64,000 nucleotides of DNA, from assembly GCF_022531965.1 (NCBI RefSeq), contig NZ_CP092831.1, positions 3,109,001 to 3,173,000 on the forward strand, written 5' to 3'. This document shows, in pieces, positions 18,500 through 28,504 of this stretch (its first letter is position 1; the number at the start of each line of letters is the position of its first letter). The position numbers and the translations under genes are program-made. This stretch comes from Paenibacillus peoriae. Lineage in GTDB: Bacteria > Bacillota > Bacilli > Paenibacillales > Paenibacillaceae. Under the pieces are notes generated by a model, which saw only the letters and a list, made by a program, of their open reading frames with translations, was not told where the DNA came from and did not search any database.

Positions 18500-18988
18500 T
18501 TATTCGGTTCTCCCGTAAACAACAAAACGATACTCATAGGGATTTTTGTCATCCTTGATACCTGTGGTCTCACTAACTATATTCCAGCCGTTCCAATCCA
18601 GCTCAGGGAAGGTTGTATCGCCTTCAAAAATCTCCTCAATCCGAGTCACAATCAGCCGATCAGCATGTGGCCAAAACAGTGAATAAATCTCTGCTCCTCC
18701 GATGACCATTAACTCTTCCTGCTTTGCTAATTGGAGCCCTTCTTCCAGTGAATGAATTACTTCCGCACCTTCTGTCTGATAGCGCAGATCTCGGGTCAAG
18801 ACAACGTTACGCCGGTTTGGCAGGCTTTTTCCTCCAAAGGATTCCCACGTTTTGCGTCCCATGAGTACCGTTTTATTAATCGTCTGCTCTTTGAAAAAGG
18901 CCATGTCTCTAGGGAGACGCCAGGGAAGTTTGTTATCTCGGCCGATCACACCATTTTGTGCCATAGCCCATATCATTGAAATGCCCAT
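18500..18988 (-). CDS. dfrA: Dihydrofolate reductase
   Basis: 162 residues, the standard chromosomal length. It reduces dihydrofolate to tetrahydrofolate with NADPH. The family signature is complete: MIWAMAQNGVIGRDNKLPWRLPRDM with Asp replaced by the usual acidic/substrate positions, GRKTWES, and VIGGAEIY. ATG 18988 has AGGGGAGG upstream. It lies 17 bases after thyA, the standard thyA-dfrA pair that couples dTMP synthesis to regeneration of tetrahydrofolate. Confidence 0.96.
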   Translation of the reverse strand: MGISMIWAMAQNGVIGRDNKLPWRLPRDMAFFKEQTINKTVLMGRKTWESFGGKSLPNRRNVVLTRDLRYQTEGAEVIHSLEEGLQLAKQEELMVIGGAEIYSLFWPHADRLIVTRIEEIFEGDTTFPELDWNGWNIVSETTGIKDDKNPYEYRFVVYGRTE

Positions 18989-19005
18989 TTTCCCACCTCC
19001 CCTAA

Positions 19006-19800
19006 TCAGATGGCGACAGGCGCCTTAATCCCTGGATGATATTCGTAATTTTCAAAAACAAAATCGTCGTAGGTATAATCAAAAATCGAATCCGGCTTGC
19101 GCAGAATTTTCAACTGAGGCAACGGATAAGGATCACGTTCCAACTGTGTATGCACTTGTTGCATATGATTTGAATAAATATGCACATCGCCGCCTGACCA
19201 AATAAATTCGCCGGGCTCCAAACCGCACTGCTGTGCAACCATATGCGTTAGTAATGCATAACTTGCGATATTGAACGGCAACCCTAAAAAGGTATCCACA
19301 GAACGCATCGTTAGCATACAGGAAAGCTTCCCTCCAGCTACATAGAACTGAAATACAAAGTGACATGGCGGCAACTTCATCGATTCGATTTCAGCCACAT
19401 TCCAAGCACTGACAATGTGTCGACGTGAATCCGGATTTTTTTTAATAGCTTCAATGACATTCGCAATTTGGTCAATATGTTGTCCGTCTGTTGTTTCCCA
19501 CGAGCGCCATTGCGACCCATATACAGGCCCCAGATTCCCCTGCTCGTCTGCCCACTCATCCCAAATGGTAACTCCGTTCTCCTTGAGATAAGAAATGTTG
19601 GTATCTCCCCGCAAAAACCATAACAGCTCATGAATAACGGATTTCAAATGTACTCTTTTGGTGGTCACCAAGGGGAAGCCCTTGGCCAGGTCAAAACGGA
19701 GTTGCCTTCCGAAAACAGATAGTGTACCCGTTCCTGTACGATCCTCTTTTTTTACTCCATTCTCTAAAATATCCTCCAGCAGTTCCAAATAGTTACGCAC
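19006..19800 (-). CDS. thyA: Thymidylate synthase
   Basis: 264 residues from GTG 19800, which has AAAGGAGAGG six bases upstream; the longer ATG frame adds 13 atypical residues, whereas [12 protein letters not shown] is the family's normal start and 264 its normal length. It methylates dUMP with methylene-tetrahydrofolate. The catalytic Cys is in [12 protein letters not shown], with [13 protein letters not shown] and [15 protein letters not shown] also conserved. First gene of the thyA-dfrA operon. Confidence 0.97.
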   Translation of the reverse strand: MRNYLELLEDILENGVKKEDRTGTGTLSVFGRQLRFDLAKGFPLVTTKRVHLKSVIHELLWFLRGDTNISYLKENGVTIWDEWADEQGNLGPVYGSQWRSWETTDGQHIDQIANVIEAIKKNPDSRRHIVSAWNVAEIESMKLPPCHFVFQFYVAGGKLSCMLTMRSVDTFLGLPFNIASYALLTHMVAQQCGLEPGEFIWSGGDVHIYSNHMQQVHTQLERDPYPLPQLKILRKPDSIFDYTYDDFVFENYEYHPGIKAPVAI

Positions 19801-19963
19801 GTTATTCCTCTCCTTTGAGCATGAATAAAAACCTGGCATCGCCAGATTCTAATCTTTAAAATTCTTTTCTGCACCCATATCTATAGTTAGTTTATCATGT
19901 ACGGTACTTCGTTGACCATGTACTGTGTGAATTTTCATGGTAGTCCTGAAAATCCTAAAGTTT

Positions 19964-20012
19964 GAAAAAAAAGAGACAAAGAGCGCAGATATAGCGCTCC
20001 TTGCCTCTCTTT
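19964..20012 (-). terminator. Terminator of the pyruvate dehydrogenase operon
   Basis: AAAGAGAGGCAAGGAGCGC pairs with GCGCTCTTTGTCTCTTT around TATATCT and is followed by a run of T on the minus strand, 40 bases after the lpdA stop. Confidence 0.9.
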
Positions 20013-20052
20013 GTCATGTATGAAAACGAAAACGAGATAATGAAAAATGGTA

Positions 20053-21474
20053 TTAGCGACGTGGTGCCAATGCGTGGATCGGATGACCCAGCACGACTTC
20101 CGCTGCTTCCATAACGATTTCGCCCAATGTAGGGTGAGCATGAATAGTCAAGGAGATATCTTCGAGTGTAGCACCCATTTCAATCGCCAGACCCAGCTCA
20201 GCAATAAGGTTGGAAGCTTCCAGACCTACGATTTGCGTACCCAGTACCAAACCTGTGTCAGCGTCAGCAACGATTTTCACAAAACCTTCAGCAGCGTTCA
20301 GGGAAACCGCACGACCGTTTGCTCCATAAGAGAACTTGCCAACTTTGACATTGTAGCCTTTTTCTTTGGCTTGTGACTCTGTGTAGCCTACGCTGGAGCA
20401 TTCTGGATCCGTGAAAACGACAGCCGGCATACACTTGTAATCTACTACAGACGGCTCGCCTGCAATTGCTTCAGCAGCTACTTTACCTTCGTAAGAAGCT
20501 TTGTGCGCCAGAGCAAGACCAGCTACGATATCGCCGATTGCAAAGATGTGAGGAATGCTAGTACGTCCTTGGTGATCAACTTTCACCATTCCGCGCTCAT
20601 CCAGTTCTAGGCCGATCAGATCCAGCCCCAGTTCACCGTCTGTGTTTGGACGACGTCCAACAGTTACAAGCAGATAATCAGCAGTTACTTCTTTGCTTTC
20701 GCCGTTAACGGAGAATTTCACTGTTACGTCTTTATCTGTTTGCTCTGCACTTTCCGCTTTAGCGCCAGTGAAGATTTCGATGCCCGTTTTCTTCATGCTT
20801 TTCGCAACGATCGAAGTCATATCTTTGTCGAAACCAGGAAGCACTGTATCCATACCTTCAATAATCGTTACTTTGGAACCGAATTTGGAGTACATTTGTC
20901 CGAGCTCTGCACCAATGTATCCACCACCGATTACGATCAGGCTTTTCGGAATTTCAGGCAGGTTCAATGCTTCTGTAGAAGACAGAATGCGTCCACCAAA
21001 AGGGAATGGTTTCAGTTCGATTGGACGGGAACCTGTTGCGATAATTGCATTTTTAAAACGGTAACGTGGTGATTCATGTTCGTTGAATACACGCGCTTCG
21101 TTTTCGTTGATGAACATGCACTCACCATTGAAAACTTCAACTTTGTTGCCTTTGAGCAAGCCACTTACGCCGCCTGTCATTTTCTTAACAACGCCGTTTT
21201 TGAATTCTTGTGTTTTAGCGAAGTCTACTTTTACATTTTCAGCCGAAATACCGAAAGAATCGCCATGTTTAGCTGCTTCGTATTGATGAGCTGCAGAGAT
21301 CAAAGCTTTGGATGGAATACATCCACGGTTCAGACAGACACCGCCCAGCTCAGATTTGTCAACGATCAATACGCTTTGTCCTAATTGTGCGGCACGGATG
21401 GCAGCTACATAGCCGCCAGGACCCGCACCGATAACCAATGTGTCAATATCCAGAGAAGCGTCTCCTACTACCAT
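20053..21474 (-). CDS. lpdA: Dihydrolipoyl dehydrogenase (E3)
   Basis: 473 residues. It reoxidises dihydrolipoyl groups on E2 and reduces NAD. It has the FAD-binding GAGPGGYVAAIRAAQ, the redox disulphide GGVCLNRGCIPSKAL, NAD-binding GGGYIGAELGQMY, and the C-terminal His-Glu pair in HAHPTLGEIVMEAAE. It follows pdhC by three bases and is the last gene of the pdhABCD operon. The start VVGDASLDIDTLVIGAGPGG is typical for Bacillus PdhD. Confidence 0.96.
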   Translation of the reverse strand: MVVGDASLDIDTLVIGAGPGGYVAAIRAAQLGQSVLIVDKSELGGVCLNRGCIPSKALISAAHQYEAAKHGDSFGISAENVKVDFAKTQEFKNGVVKKMTGGVSGLLKGNKVEVFNGECMFINENEARVFNEHESPRYRFKNAIIATGSRPIELKPFPFGGRILSSTEALNLPEIPKSLIVIGGGYIGAELGQMYSKFGSKVTIIEGMDTVLPGFDKDMTSIVAKSMKKTGIEIFTGAKAESAEQTDKDVTVKFSVNGESKEVTADYLLVTVGRRPNTDGELGLDLIGLELDERGMVKVDHQGRTSIPHIFAIGDIVAGLALAHKASYEGKVAAEAIAGEPSVVDYKCMPAVVFTDPECSSVGYTESQAKEKGYNVKVGKFSYGANGRAVSLNAAEGFVKIVADADTGLVLGTQIVGLEASNLIAELGLAIEMGATLEDISLTIHAHPTLGEIVMEAAEVVLGHPIHALAPRR

Positions 21475-21477
21475 TGA

Positions 21478-23091
21478 TTACACCTCCATAACAAGCAACT
21501 CAGGGTTAGCGAGCAGCTGTTTGATATAGTTCATGAAGTTTTGAGCAGTTGCACCGTCAATAATACGGTGGTCAAAGCTCAGAGAAAGAGCCATTACTGG
21601 AGCGGCAACAATCTCACCGTTTTTCACGACTGCTTTTTCACTGATGCGTCCAGTACCCAAAATCGCAACTTCAGGGAAGTTAATGATTGGAGTAAAGAAC
21701 ATACCACCTGCGGAACCGATGTTAGTGATGGAGATTGTGCTTCCTCTCATCTCATTTGCTGCCAATTTTCCATCACGACCGCGCACAGCCAGATCACGAA
21801 TGGAATCAGCAATCATCCAGATACTCTTACGATCAGCATCTTTGATAACAGGAACGATCAAACCGTTGTCTGTATCTGTAGCGATACCGATGTTGTAGTA
21901 TTTTTTGTAGACAATTTCGTTTGCTTCTTCGTCGATTGAGGCATTCAGAGCCGGGAATTGACGGGAAGCAGCAACCAAAGCTTTTACGATGAATGGCAGG
22001 TATGTTACTTTTGTGCCTTTCTTCTCAGCAATTGGTTTGATACGAGTACGGAAAGCAACCAGTTCAGTTACATCTACTTCATCCATAATCGTAACGTGCG
22101 GAGCCGTATAAGCCGATTTAACCATAGCATTGGAAATAGCCTTGCGGATACCTTTAAATGGTACGCGCTCTTCCTCAGCACGTGGATCTGCTGCTGGTGC
22201 GGATGCTGCTGCAGCTTTCGCTTCTTTCTTAGCAGGCTCTTGTGCTTTTGCAGCTTCTTTCGCTACTGGTGCAGCCGCTTGGCCTCCACCATTTTTGAAA
22301 GCTTCTACATCTTCTTTGGTGATTTTACCATTTTTGCCGGAGCCACTCACTTGAGCGATGTTTACACCTTGCTCACGAGCAAATTTGCGGACGCTAGGTG
22401 TAGCTAGTACATCTTTGTTAGAAGCAGCAGGAGTTGCAGCTGGTTTAGTGTTAGCTCCGCCTTGTGCAGCATCCTGTTCTTGTTTAGCAGCAGCTGGTGC
22501 TTCTTCTTGTTCTGGAAGTTCACCCTCCGCAGCGATTACAGCTACGACTTGACCTACGTTAAAGATGTCGCCGTCTTTGGCAAATACCTCTTGTACTGTG
22601 CCATTGACCGGACAAGGAACTTCAACTACAGCCTTATCGTTTTGTACTTCCATGATGATATCTTCATCTGTTACTTTGTCGCCGGCCTTGATGTGCATCT
22701 TGATGATTTCGCCTTCGTGAAGACCTTCACCCAGCTCTGGGAATTTATATTCAAATCTAGCTGTACCTGCAGCTCCGCTTTGTGCAGCAGCACTTGGCTC
22801 AGGGCTAGCAGCTGGTGCTTCTGGTGCATCTTCTTGTTCGGGAAGTTCACCTTCTGCATCAATTACAGCTACGACTTGACCTACGTTAAAGATGTCACCG
22901 TCTTTGGCAAATACTTCTTGTACTGTACCATTAACCGGACAAGGAACTTCAACTACAGCCTTATCGTTTTGTACTTCCATGATGATATCTTCATCTGTTA
23001 CTTTGTCGCCGGGCTTGATGTGCATCTTGATGATTTCGCCTTCGTGAAGACCTTCACCTAGCTCCGGGAATTTATATTCAAATTTAGCCAC
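21478..23091 (-). CDS. pdhC: Dihydrolipoamide acetyltransferase (E2) with two lipoyl domains
   Basis: 537 residues. Order: lipoyl domain 1 (about 2-78), Ala/Pro/Glu linker, lipoyl domain 2 (about 113-190), linker, peripheral-subunit-binding domain ([19 protein letters not shown], about 232-265), Ala/Lys linker, and the catalytic domain with the active His in [13 protein letters not shown] near the C terminus. Lipoyl lysines are in [10 protein letters not shown] in both copies. It carries acetyl groups from E1 to CoA. The two lipoyl domains differ at only a handful of residues and their DNA is nearly identical; most Bacillus PdhC proteins have a single lipoyl domain. Confidence 0.96.
   Translation of the reverse strand: MAKFEYKFPELGEGLHEGEIIKMHIKPGDKVTDEDIIMEVQNDKAVVEVPCPVNGTVQEVFAKDGDIFNVGQVVAVIDAEGELPEQEDAPEAPAASPEPSAAAQSGAAGTARFEYKFPELGEGLHEGEIIKMHIKAGDKVTDEDIIMEVQNDKAVVEVPCPVNGTVQEVFAKDGDIFNVGQVVAVIAAEGELPEQEEAPAAAKQEQDAAQGGANTKPAATPAASNKDVLATPSVRKFAREQGVNIAQVSGSGKNGKITKEDVEAFKNGGGQAAAPVAKEAAKAQEPAKKEAKAAAASAPAADPRAEEERVPFKGIRKAISNAMVKSAYTAPHVTIMDEVDVTELVAFRTRIKPIAEKKGTKVTYLPFIVKALVAASRQFPALNASIDEEANEIVYKKYYNIGIATDTDNGLIVPVIKDADRKSIWMIADSIRDLAVRGRDGKLAANEMRGSTISITNIGSAGGMFFTPIINFPEVAILGTGRISEKAVVKNGEIVAAPVMALSLSFDHRIIDGATAQNFMNYIKQLLANPELLVMEV
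22504..23088 (-). repeat. Direct repeat: duplicated lipoyl-domain DNA inside pdhC
   Basis: Copies of 258 bases at 22504-22761 and 22831-23088 align without gaps and differ at roughly fifteen to twenty positions by eye, several of them silent. This points to a recent duplication or ongoing gene conversion between the domains. Confidence 0.85.
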
Positions 23092-23125
23092 GTTTAAAAC
23101 CTCCCAAATTTACGGTGTGCTTTAA

Positions 23126-24106
23126 TTAAAATTCCAATACTTTATTAACCGCATCAATGATACGTGTTGGCGTTGGCAACCAAGTATCTTCAATTTGAGC
23201 AAAAGGATAAACGGTATCCGGACCTGCTACACGCAGAACGGGTGCTTCCAGATGCAGGATTGCTTTTTCGTTAATTTGTGCAATAACTTCAGCAGCTACA
23301 CCGGAGCTCTTTTGCGCTTCTTGAACAACGATGGCACGATTGGTTTTTTGAATAGAAGCAACAACGGTATCAATGTCAATCGGGCTAATGGTACGCAAAT
23401 CAATGATTTCTACTTTGATACCTTTTGTTTTTTCCAGCTCATCCGCAGCTTTAATCGAAGTGTGTACCATCATACCGTAAGTAATGATCGTCACATCGGA
23501 ACCTTCGCGAACTACATTAGCTTTGCCCAGTTCAACTGTGTAATCATTCTCAGGAACTTCAGCGCGGAATGCATGATACAAGTTCAAATGCTCCATGAAA
23601 AACACAGGATCGTTGTCGCGAATAGACGCAATCATGAGACCTTTTGCATCATAAGGGTTGGATGGAACAACAACCTTGATACCAGGTGTTTGAGCCAGCA
23701 GGCCCTCCAAGGAATCTGTATGCAGCTCGGCTGCCTTAACACCGCCACCAAAAGGTGTACGGAATACGATTGGAGAATTGTAACGTCCACCGGAACGGTA
23801 ACGCATACGGGATGCTTGAATTGCCATTTGATCAAGCGCTTCAAAGATAAAGCCTACGAACTGGATTTCAGCTACAGGGCGGAAGCCTTGAATACCCAAA
23901 CCGACAGCAAGACCCCCGATTGCGGATTCCGCCAGCGGAGTATCGAATACACGTTCTTCGCCAAATTCTTTTTGCAGACCTTCTGTAGCGCGGAATACGC
24001 CACCTACATGACCTACGTCTTCACCGAAAAGCAGGACGTTAGGGTCGCGTTTCAACTCTACGCGCAGTGCGTCACGAATCGCTTCTTTCATGTTCATTTG
24101 TGCCAT
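23126..24106 (-). CDS. pdhB: Pyruvate dehydrogenase E1 component subunit beta
   Basis: 326 residues from ATG 24106 ([15 protein letters not shown]); AAGGAGG is eleven bases upstream, and two ATGs further out sit too close to it. It has [16 protein letters not shown], the TDP-pyrimidine-binding [12 protein letters not shown], and [14 protein letters not shown], all typical of E1 beta. With PdhA it decarboxylates pyruvate and acetylates the E2 lipoyl group. It is 34 bases upstream of pdhC and 100 downstream of pdhA. Confidence 0.96.
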   Translation of the reverse strand: MAQMNMKEAIRDALRVELKRDPNVLLFGEDVGHVGGVFRATEGLQKEFGEERVFDTPLAESAIGGLAVGLGIQGFRPVAEIQFVGFIFEALDQMAIQASRMRYRSGGRYNSPIVFRTPFGGGVKAAELHTDSLEGLLAQTPGIKVVVPSNPYDAKGLMIASIRDNDPVFFMEHLNLYHAFRAEVPENDYTVELGKANVVREGSDVTIITYGMMVHTSIKAADELEKTKGIKVEIIDLRTISPIDIDTVVASIQKTNRAIVVQEAQKSSGVAAEVIAQINEKAILHLEAPVLRVAGPDTVYPFAQIEDTWLPTPTRIIDAVNKVLEF

Positions 24107-24206
24107 TTGCTTCATTTCCTCCTTAAACATTGACAGATCAATTTCAGTTCAGGTCAATCGAAAAGCAGACCGGATCGGGTTACGGCCCGGTCTCTTTCAA
24201 GTTCAA

Positions 24207-25274
24207 TTATTTAAAATCAGCTTTTTGTTCTTCCAAGTGCTTAGGCGTTGTTTCGAACATGCTATCGATCAGGCCAGGAATTGTCATTTTCTCTGTTTTC
24301 TCGGCTTTTTTGATCTCTTCGTTCACTTTTGCCTTAGCTTCTTCTTTTACGCGAGCTGTATCTTCTTCAGTCCAAAGGCCTTTTTTCTCAAGGTATTTCG
24401 CAAAGCGGGCAATTGGATCTTTCGCATTCCATTCGCCTTCTTCTTCTTTAGAACGATATTTTGTTGCATCATCAGAAAGGGAATGCGGACGGAAACGGTA
24501 CGTTACGGCTTCAATCAAAGTAGCACCTTCACCATTACGTCCACGCTCTGCAGCTTCTTGAACGGCTTTAATAACTGCAAGCACGTCCATGCCGTCAATT
24601 TTCACGCCTTTAATACCAGCAGCTACTGCTTTATGAGCGATCGAAAGAGCAGCCGTTTGTTTTGAGAATGGAGTCGTGATCGCGTAACCATTGTTTTGCA
24701 CAAAGAAAATAACTGGCAACTTGTATACACCAGCATAGTTCAGGCCTTCGTAGAAATCACCTTCGGAAGAACCGCCGTCACCTGTATATGTAATGGCGAC
24801 TTGTTTTTGTTTTTTCAGCTTGTAACCCATAGCAATACCCATAGCATGCAAAATTTGCGCGCCAATGATGATTTGCGGCATCAGTACATTAACACCGTCC
24901 GGCACTTGGCCGCCGTGTTGATGACCACGGGAATACAAGAAAGCTTGGTATAATGGCAGGCCATGCCAAACGATTTGCGGAATATCGCGGTAGCCTGGAG
25001 CAATAAAGTCTTCTTTTTGGAGCGCATATTCGCTACCAACCATGGTTGCTTCTTGTCCGGATACCGGAGCATAGAAACCGAGACGCCCTTGACGGCCTAA
25101 GTTAACGGCACGGTCATCCCAAGTACGTGTAAATACCATTCGATACATAATTTCTTTCAATTGATCATCTGTAAGTTTAGGCAACATATCTTTATTGATA
25201 ATTTCACCATCCGGAGAAAGTACGGACAGCGCCTCAACTTCCTCTGTGTAAACTTCATAAGGAACCTTGCTCAT
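24207..25274 (-). CDS. pdhA: Pyruvate dehydrogenase E1 component subunit alpha
   Basis: 355 residues from ATG 25274, with GAGGTG six bases upstream; the GTG at 25283 is inside that site. The thiamine diphosphate/magnesium motif is TYTGDGGSSEGDFYEGLNYA ending NN (VQNNGYAI), and the phosphorylation-loop region YRFRPHSLSDD is conserved. First gene of the pdh operon; a consensus promoter lies 55-85 bases upstream. Confidence 0.96.
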   Translation of the reverse strand: MSKVPYEVYTEEVEALSVLSPDGEIINKDMLPKLTDDQLKEIMYRMVFTRTWDDRAVNLGRQGRLGFYAPVSGQEATMVGSEYALQKEDFIAPGYRDIPQIVWHGLPLYQAFLYSRGHQHGGQVPDGVNVLMPQIIIGAQILHAMGIAMGYKLKKQKQVAITYTGDGGSSEGDFYEGLNYAGVYKLPVIFFVQNNGYAITTPFSKQTAALSIAHKAVAAGIKGVKIDGMDVLAVIKAVQEAAERGRNGEGATLIEAVTYRFRPHSLSDDATKYRSKEEEGEWNAKDPIARFAKYLEKKGLWTEEDTARVKEEAKAKVNEEIKKAEKTEKMTIPGLIDSMFETTPKHLEEQKADFK

Positions 25275-25327
25275 TTTCTTCACCTCAACAAAAAAATTTG
25301 AATATCAAGTTCCGCTGTTATAGGATT

Positions 25328-25357
25328 ATTATACACCTGTTATATCGCTCGCGTCAA
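25328..25357 (-). promoter_or_regulatory. Sigma-A promoter of the pdh operon
   Basis: TTGACG (25352-25357) and TATAAT (25328-25333) on the minus strand are 18 bases apart and read into pdhA. Confidence 0.75.
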
Positions 25358-25529
25358 AGATTTAGTTATTTTTTTTGAGTTTGTCACATTTTTGTGTGTG
25401 TAACAGGGTGTGTTTTTTACTGTAACAGCTTAGTACATGATTGAAATTTTAAACATCTATTGCAATCAGGGTAATCTTAACTTATTGTGATCCCGAATGC
25501 AAAATAATACCCAAGAAAGGTGACGAAAA

Positions 25530-26264
25530 ATGACGGATTCTCGGTATTTAAAACGAACCATCCTTAAAGACGAAGTAGACAGCCGCTTTCTTGGCGAGAC
25601 CAGAACTCTCCGGATTTATTTGCCGCCCGGCTATAATGAAATATTGAGCTACCCGGTCGTGTACTGTCAGGACGGAGAAGAATTTTTCAATTTTGGCCGC
25701 ATTGCAACTCATGCCAACCGCCTCATTCTAGATGAGGGCGTCGAACCCTTCATTATTGTAGGTGTGGAAGTGAATACAAAAATTCGAACGCAGGAGTATG
25801 CTCCCTTTGGCAATCGTTTTGAGGCGTATACCGCCTGTTTTGCAGAAGAGATTATTCCCTATGTAGAGCAAAAGTATCCTATAAGAAAAGATGCAGCGTC
25901 CCGTATTTTGGCGGGGGATTCACTGGGAGGCAGTGTGTCTCTGCATTTGGCTTTGATGTATCCTCAGTTGTTCAACCGCATTATCAGCCTCTCAGGTGCT
26001 TACTATGAAGCTTCGCAGGAAATCATCGCCCGTGAGAAAGATCTGTCTCATTTGCGGGTGTGGATGACGGTTGGCCTTCAGGAAGATGCATTTGAGAGTG
26101 ATACTGGCATTTACAACTTTGTAGAGCTTAACCGTCAATGCGCAGATTTGCTGCGCGAACGGAACGCTGAAGTTTCTTACCGTGAAAAGGATGGCAAACA
26201 TTTGTGGGGCTTTTGGCAAAACGAGTTGCCTGACGCGCTAATGTATTTTTTGGATCGCGCCTGA
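25530..26264 (+). CDS. Alpha/beta-hydrolase esterase of the Fes/esterase D-like type
   Basis: 244 residues. The nucleophile elbow GDSLGGS contains the Ser, and the C-terminal GKHLWGFWQ gives the His; the Asp probably lies in the region around LQEDAFESDTG. The overall pattern (LRIYLPPGYNE, YPVVYCQDGEEFFNFGR, IVGVEVN) is that of the putative esterase family that includes enterochelin esterase-like and S-formylglutathione hydrolase-like proteins. ATG 25530 has AGAAAGGTG upstream. Single gene with its own terminator; substrate unknown. Confidence 0.82.
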   Translation: MTDSRYLKRTILKDEVDSRFLGETRTLRIYLPPGYNEILSYPVVYCQDGEEFFNFGRIATHANRLILDEGVEPFIIVGVEVNTKIRTQEYAPFGNRFEAYTACFAEEIIPYVEQKYPIRKDAASRILAGDSLGGSVSLHLALMYPQLFNRIISLSGAYYEASQEIIAREKDLSHLRVWMTVGLQEDAFESDTGIYNFVELNRQCADLLRERNAEVSYREKDGKHLWGFWQNELPDALMYFLDRA

Positions 26265-26295
26265 GTAAAAATTCTCCCAGGTAACTAAAGGGAAT

Positions 26296-26336
26296 GGAGC
26301 ATTTGACCTACTAGGTCATAAAGCTCCTTTTTCTTT
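26296..26336 (+). terminator. Terminator of the esterase gene
   Basis: GGAGC and GCTCC enclose an inner TGACCTA/TAGGTCA stem, followed by TTTTTCTTTTT. Confidence 0.88.
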
Positions 26337-26408
26337 TTCATGATTTGGTTACGCTTTCAAAAATGTATAACGAAAAACGGCAATGATTGCCGTCATCTGT
26401 CGTTCACA

Positions 26409-26873
26409 TTATAGCTTTTCTTCTACGATCTTGTCCAGCAAGGCGTCGCAACCTGCGTCCATTAATCGATAGGTCTCTTCAAAATTCCCTGTAAAATATG
26501 GGTCGGGTACTTCTCTTAATTTTTCTTGAGGGAGCAAATCCATAAATTTTAGAATATCTGCCTCCGCTCCACCTGCAATCTTTCGCATGTTTCGTTCATT
26601 AGAGTCATCCATGCACACAATATAATCAAACGCGTCAAAATCACGGCCCGTTATTTGCCGCGCCTGTATGCCTTGTTCGCTGATTCCATGCAGTTTAAGT
26701 TGCTTTAGTGTTCCCTCATGCGGAGGATTTCCGATGTGCCAGTCGCCTGTCCCGGCCGAGTCCACCCCGATTTCTGCACCCAATCCCCGTTCCTGCGCTT
26801 TATGTCTCAGTATTGCCTCCCCCATCGGAGAGCGGCAAATATTGCCCAAACACACAAACAAAACGTTAATCAT
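26409..26873 (-). CDS. Low-molecular-weight protein tyrosine phosphatase
   Basis: 154 residues from ATG 26873, preceded by GGAAGGAG; the frame runs 27 codons further but those residues are not family-like. The P-loop is VCLGNICRSPMGEA (Cys nucleophile, Arg), and the general acid Asp is in VPDPYFTGNFEE. The closest known relative by pattern is B. subtilis YfkJ. It dephosphorylates tyrosine-phosphorylated proteins in the cytoplasm. Divergent from thiN. Confidence 0.92.
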   Translation of the reverse strand: MINVLFVCLGNICRSPMGEAILRHKAQERGLGAEIGVDSAGTGDWHIGNPPHEGTLKQLKLHGISEQGIQARQITGRDFDAFDYIVCMDDSNERNMRKIAGGAEADILKFMDLLPQEKLREVPDPYFTGNFEETYRLMDAGCDALLDKIVEEKL

Positions 26874-27021
26874 TTCGTTCTCCTTCCTATTACACGTTAC
26901 ACTTCCTTTTTTCTGTTTCATTGTAGCCATGTCCTCCAAAATTGTGCAAGCCATATTTAACGCGGTATACTTAAAAACGATGGTATATATAGGATCGTAT
27001 CAGAAAGAAAGGATGTTGATT

Positions 27022-27663
27022 ATGACAAAAAAACGAGCGATTGTATTTTCAGGTGGTCGTCTTAATGAAGAAGATTTACATCAAATACAGCCCGATGATT
27101 TTATTATAGGTGCAGATAAAGGTGCTCTTTTCCTGATCGAGCACGGTATTACACCACATATCTCTGTAGGAGATTTTGATTCAATCACACCAGAGGAAAA
27201 AGAAAAGGTAGAATCAGCAAGCCAACGTATGATTGCGTGCGATCCAGTACTTAAAGACTTAACAGATACTGAGCTTGCTTTAGAAATCGCTATGGACGAA
27301 CAGGCAGATCAAGTACTGATGCTTGGTGTGACTGGCACCCGGATGGACCACACATTGGCTAATGTTCAAATATTGGTACGTGCAATGCAGCATCATATTA
27401 GCTGCGCTATTATGGACGCACATAATTATATTGAGCTCACCGGATCAACGCTTGAAATCCAACCTATGGGCTATACATATACATCGCTGCTTCCTATGAC
27501 CGCCGAAGTAACTGGCATACAACTAGAAGGATTTATGTATCCGTTACATAATGCCACCCTCAAAATGGGACAATCACGTGCTGTCAGTAATAAGCTAACG
27601 GCTTCAAAAGGTACGATTTCCATCAAAAGCGGTCTGCTACTCGTTATTCAAAGCAAGGATTAA
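27022..27663 (+). CDS. thiN: Thiamine pyrophosphokinase
   Basis: 213 residues from ATG 27022 with AAAGGATG upstream. The frame is open much further upstream (to 26668) but that part lies over the phosphatase gene. It transfers pyrophosphate from ATP to thiamine. Conserved elements are ADKGALFLIEHGITPH, VGDFDSI, LKDLTDTELALE and GVTGTRMDHTLANV, the last two being the family's catalytic signature. No riboswitch was seen in front of it, unlike the thi operon further on. Confidence 0.93.
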   Translation: MTKKRAIVFSGGRLNEEDLHQIQPDDFIIGADKGALFLIEHGITPHISVGDFDSITPEEKEKVESASQRMIACDPVLKDLTDTELALEIAMDEQADQVLMLGVTGTRMDHTLANVQILVRAMQHHISCAIMDAHNYIELTGSTLEIQPMGYTYTSLLPMTAEVTGIQLEGFMYPLHNATLKMGQSRAVSNKLTASKGTISIKSGLLLVIQSKD

Positions 27664-27705
27664 TTATGACATTATTGTAACTATTATATAAATTGTTTTT
27701 CACTC

Positions 27706-27732
27706 AAAACCCTTGATGAACAAGGGTTTTTC
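27706..27732 (+). terminator. Terminator of thiN
   Basis: AAAACCCTTG pairs with CAAGGGTTTT, followed by TCC; the hairpin is 43 bases after the stop. Confidence 0.8.
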
Positions 27733-27942
27733 CGTTTATAGAGATCAATGAATCGATATATTTTTTACAAATTGTAATTTTTAATCGTTTTTTAATAATC
27801 GCTGTGTAAGTCTTGTCCCTCAAGCATTTGAGCGTTCTTTTCCAACTATTAGGCGGCTTCAAAACTGTTATACTCAACGCTGTCAGTTAGTTAGCAACTC
27901 AGCAAAATATTGCACAAATCAATTTTTGGAGGTATTTACAAC

Positions 27943-28440
27943 ATGAATATGCATAAAATCATAAAAAAGGTAATTATAGCAGGGGTCGCAGCCACGATCG
28001 GCTTTGGCACTTTTGCAATTGAGGGAACAAATACGGCACAAGCCGCCACTACGACTTCGGTAGGCCAAAAAGTAATTAACTACGGTGAAAAATATATGGG
28101 AACTCCTTATAAGTTTGGAGCTTCCACAAGCACTACACGTAATTTTGACTGTTCTTCTTTCATGAAGCACATATTCAAGAAATACGGAGTAAATTTGCCG
28201 CGTACTTCTGTTCAACAGTCTAAAGTTGGACATGCCGTATCCAAGTCCAATTTGAAAAAAGGCGACTTAGTTTTCTTTTCAAGCGGTAGTCGTGCTACAG
28301 GACGCAACATTACCCACGTAGCAGTCTATATGGGCGGGGGTAAAATTTTACACACTTACGGCGGACCTGGCGTGACCATCTCCGATTTGAACTCTGGCAA
28401 CTGGAAAAGAACATACATTAAAGCACGCCGCGTGCTGTAG
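27943..28440 (+). CDS. Secreted NlpC/P60-family cell-wall hydrolase
   Basis: 165 residues from ATG 27943, which has GGAGG ten bases upstream. A signal peptide (basic MNMHKIIKKV, hydrophobic core, cleavage likely after TAQA near residue 36) is followed by one NlpC/P60 domain: catalytic Cys in RNFDCSSFMKHIF, His in NITHVAVYMG, and a third polar residue (His) in KILHTYGG. Such enzymes cut D-Glu-diaminopimelate or related bonds in peptidoglycan. No SH3 or LysM anchor is present, so it is probably released or loosely wall-bound. Confidence 0.92.
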   Translation: MNMHKIIKKVIIAGVAATIGFGTFAIEGTNTAQAATTTSVGQKVINYGEKYMGTPYKFGASTSTTRNFDCSSFMKHIFKKYGVNLPRTSVQQSKVGHAVSKSNLKKGDLVFFSSGSRATGRNITHVAVYMGGGKILHTYGGPGVTISDLNSGNWKRTYIKARRVL

Positions 28441-28464
28441 TATGAAACTCATTTTGAAATATGC

Positions 28465-28495
28465 GAGCCGGGACGAAAAGTTCCGGCTTTTTTTA
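28465..28495 (+). terminator. Terminator of the NlpC/P60 gene
   Basis: GAGCCGG pairs with CCGGCTT and ends in seven T's. Confidence 0.88.
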
Positions 28496-28504
28496 TACCT
28501 AATA

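Noticed and set aside
22462..23061. Long antisense reading frame opposite pdhC (about 200 codons)
   Set aside because: It mirrors the codon bias and duplicated lipoyl-domain DNA of pdhC, has no ribosome site, and the translation is unnatural (Phe/Cys-rich).
23195..24133. Long antisense reading frame opposite pdhB (over 300 codons)
   Set aside because: Shadow of the highly biased pdhB codons; no start signals and no recognisable protein.
26668..27021. Upstream extension of thiN by about 118 codons
   Set aside because: It overlaps the tyrosine phosphatase gene on the other strand; family length and the ribosome site support 27022.
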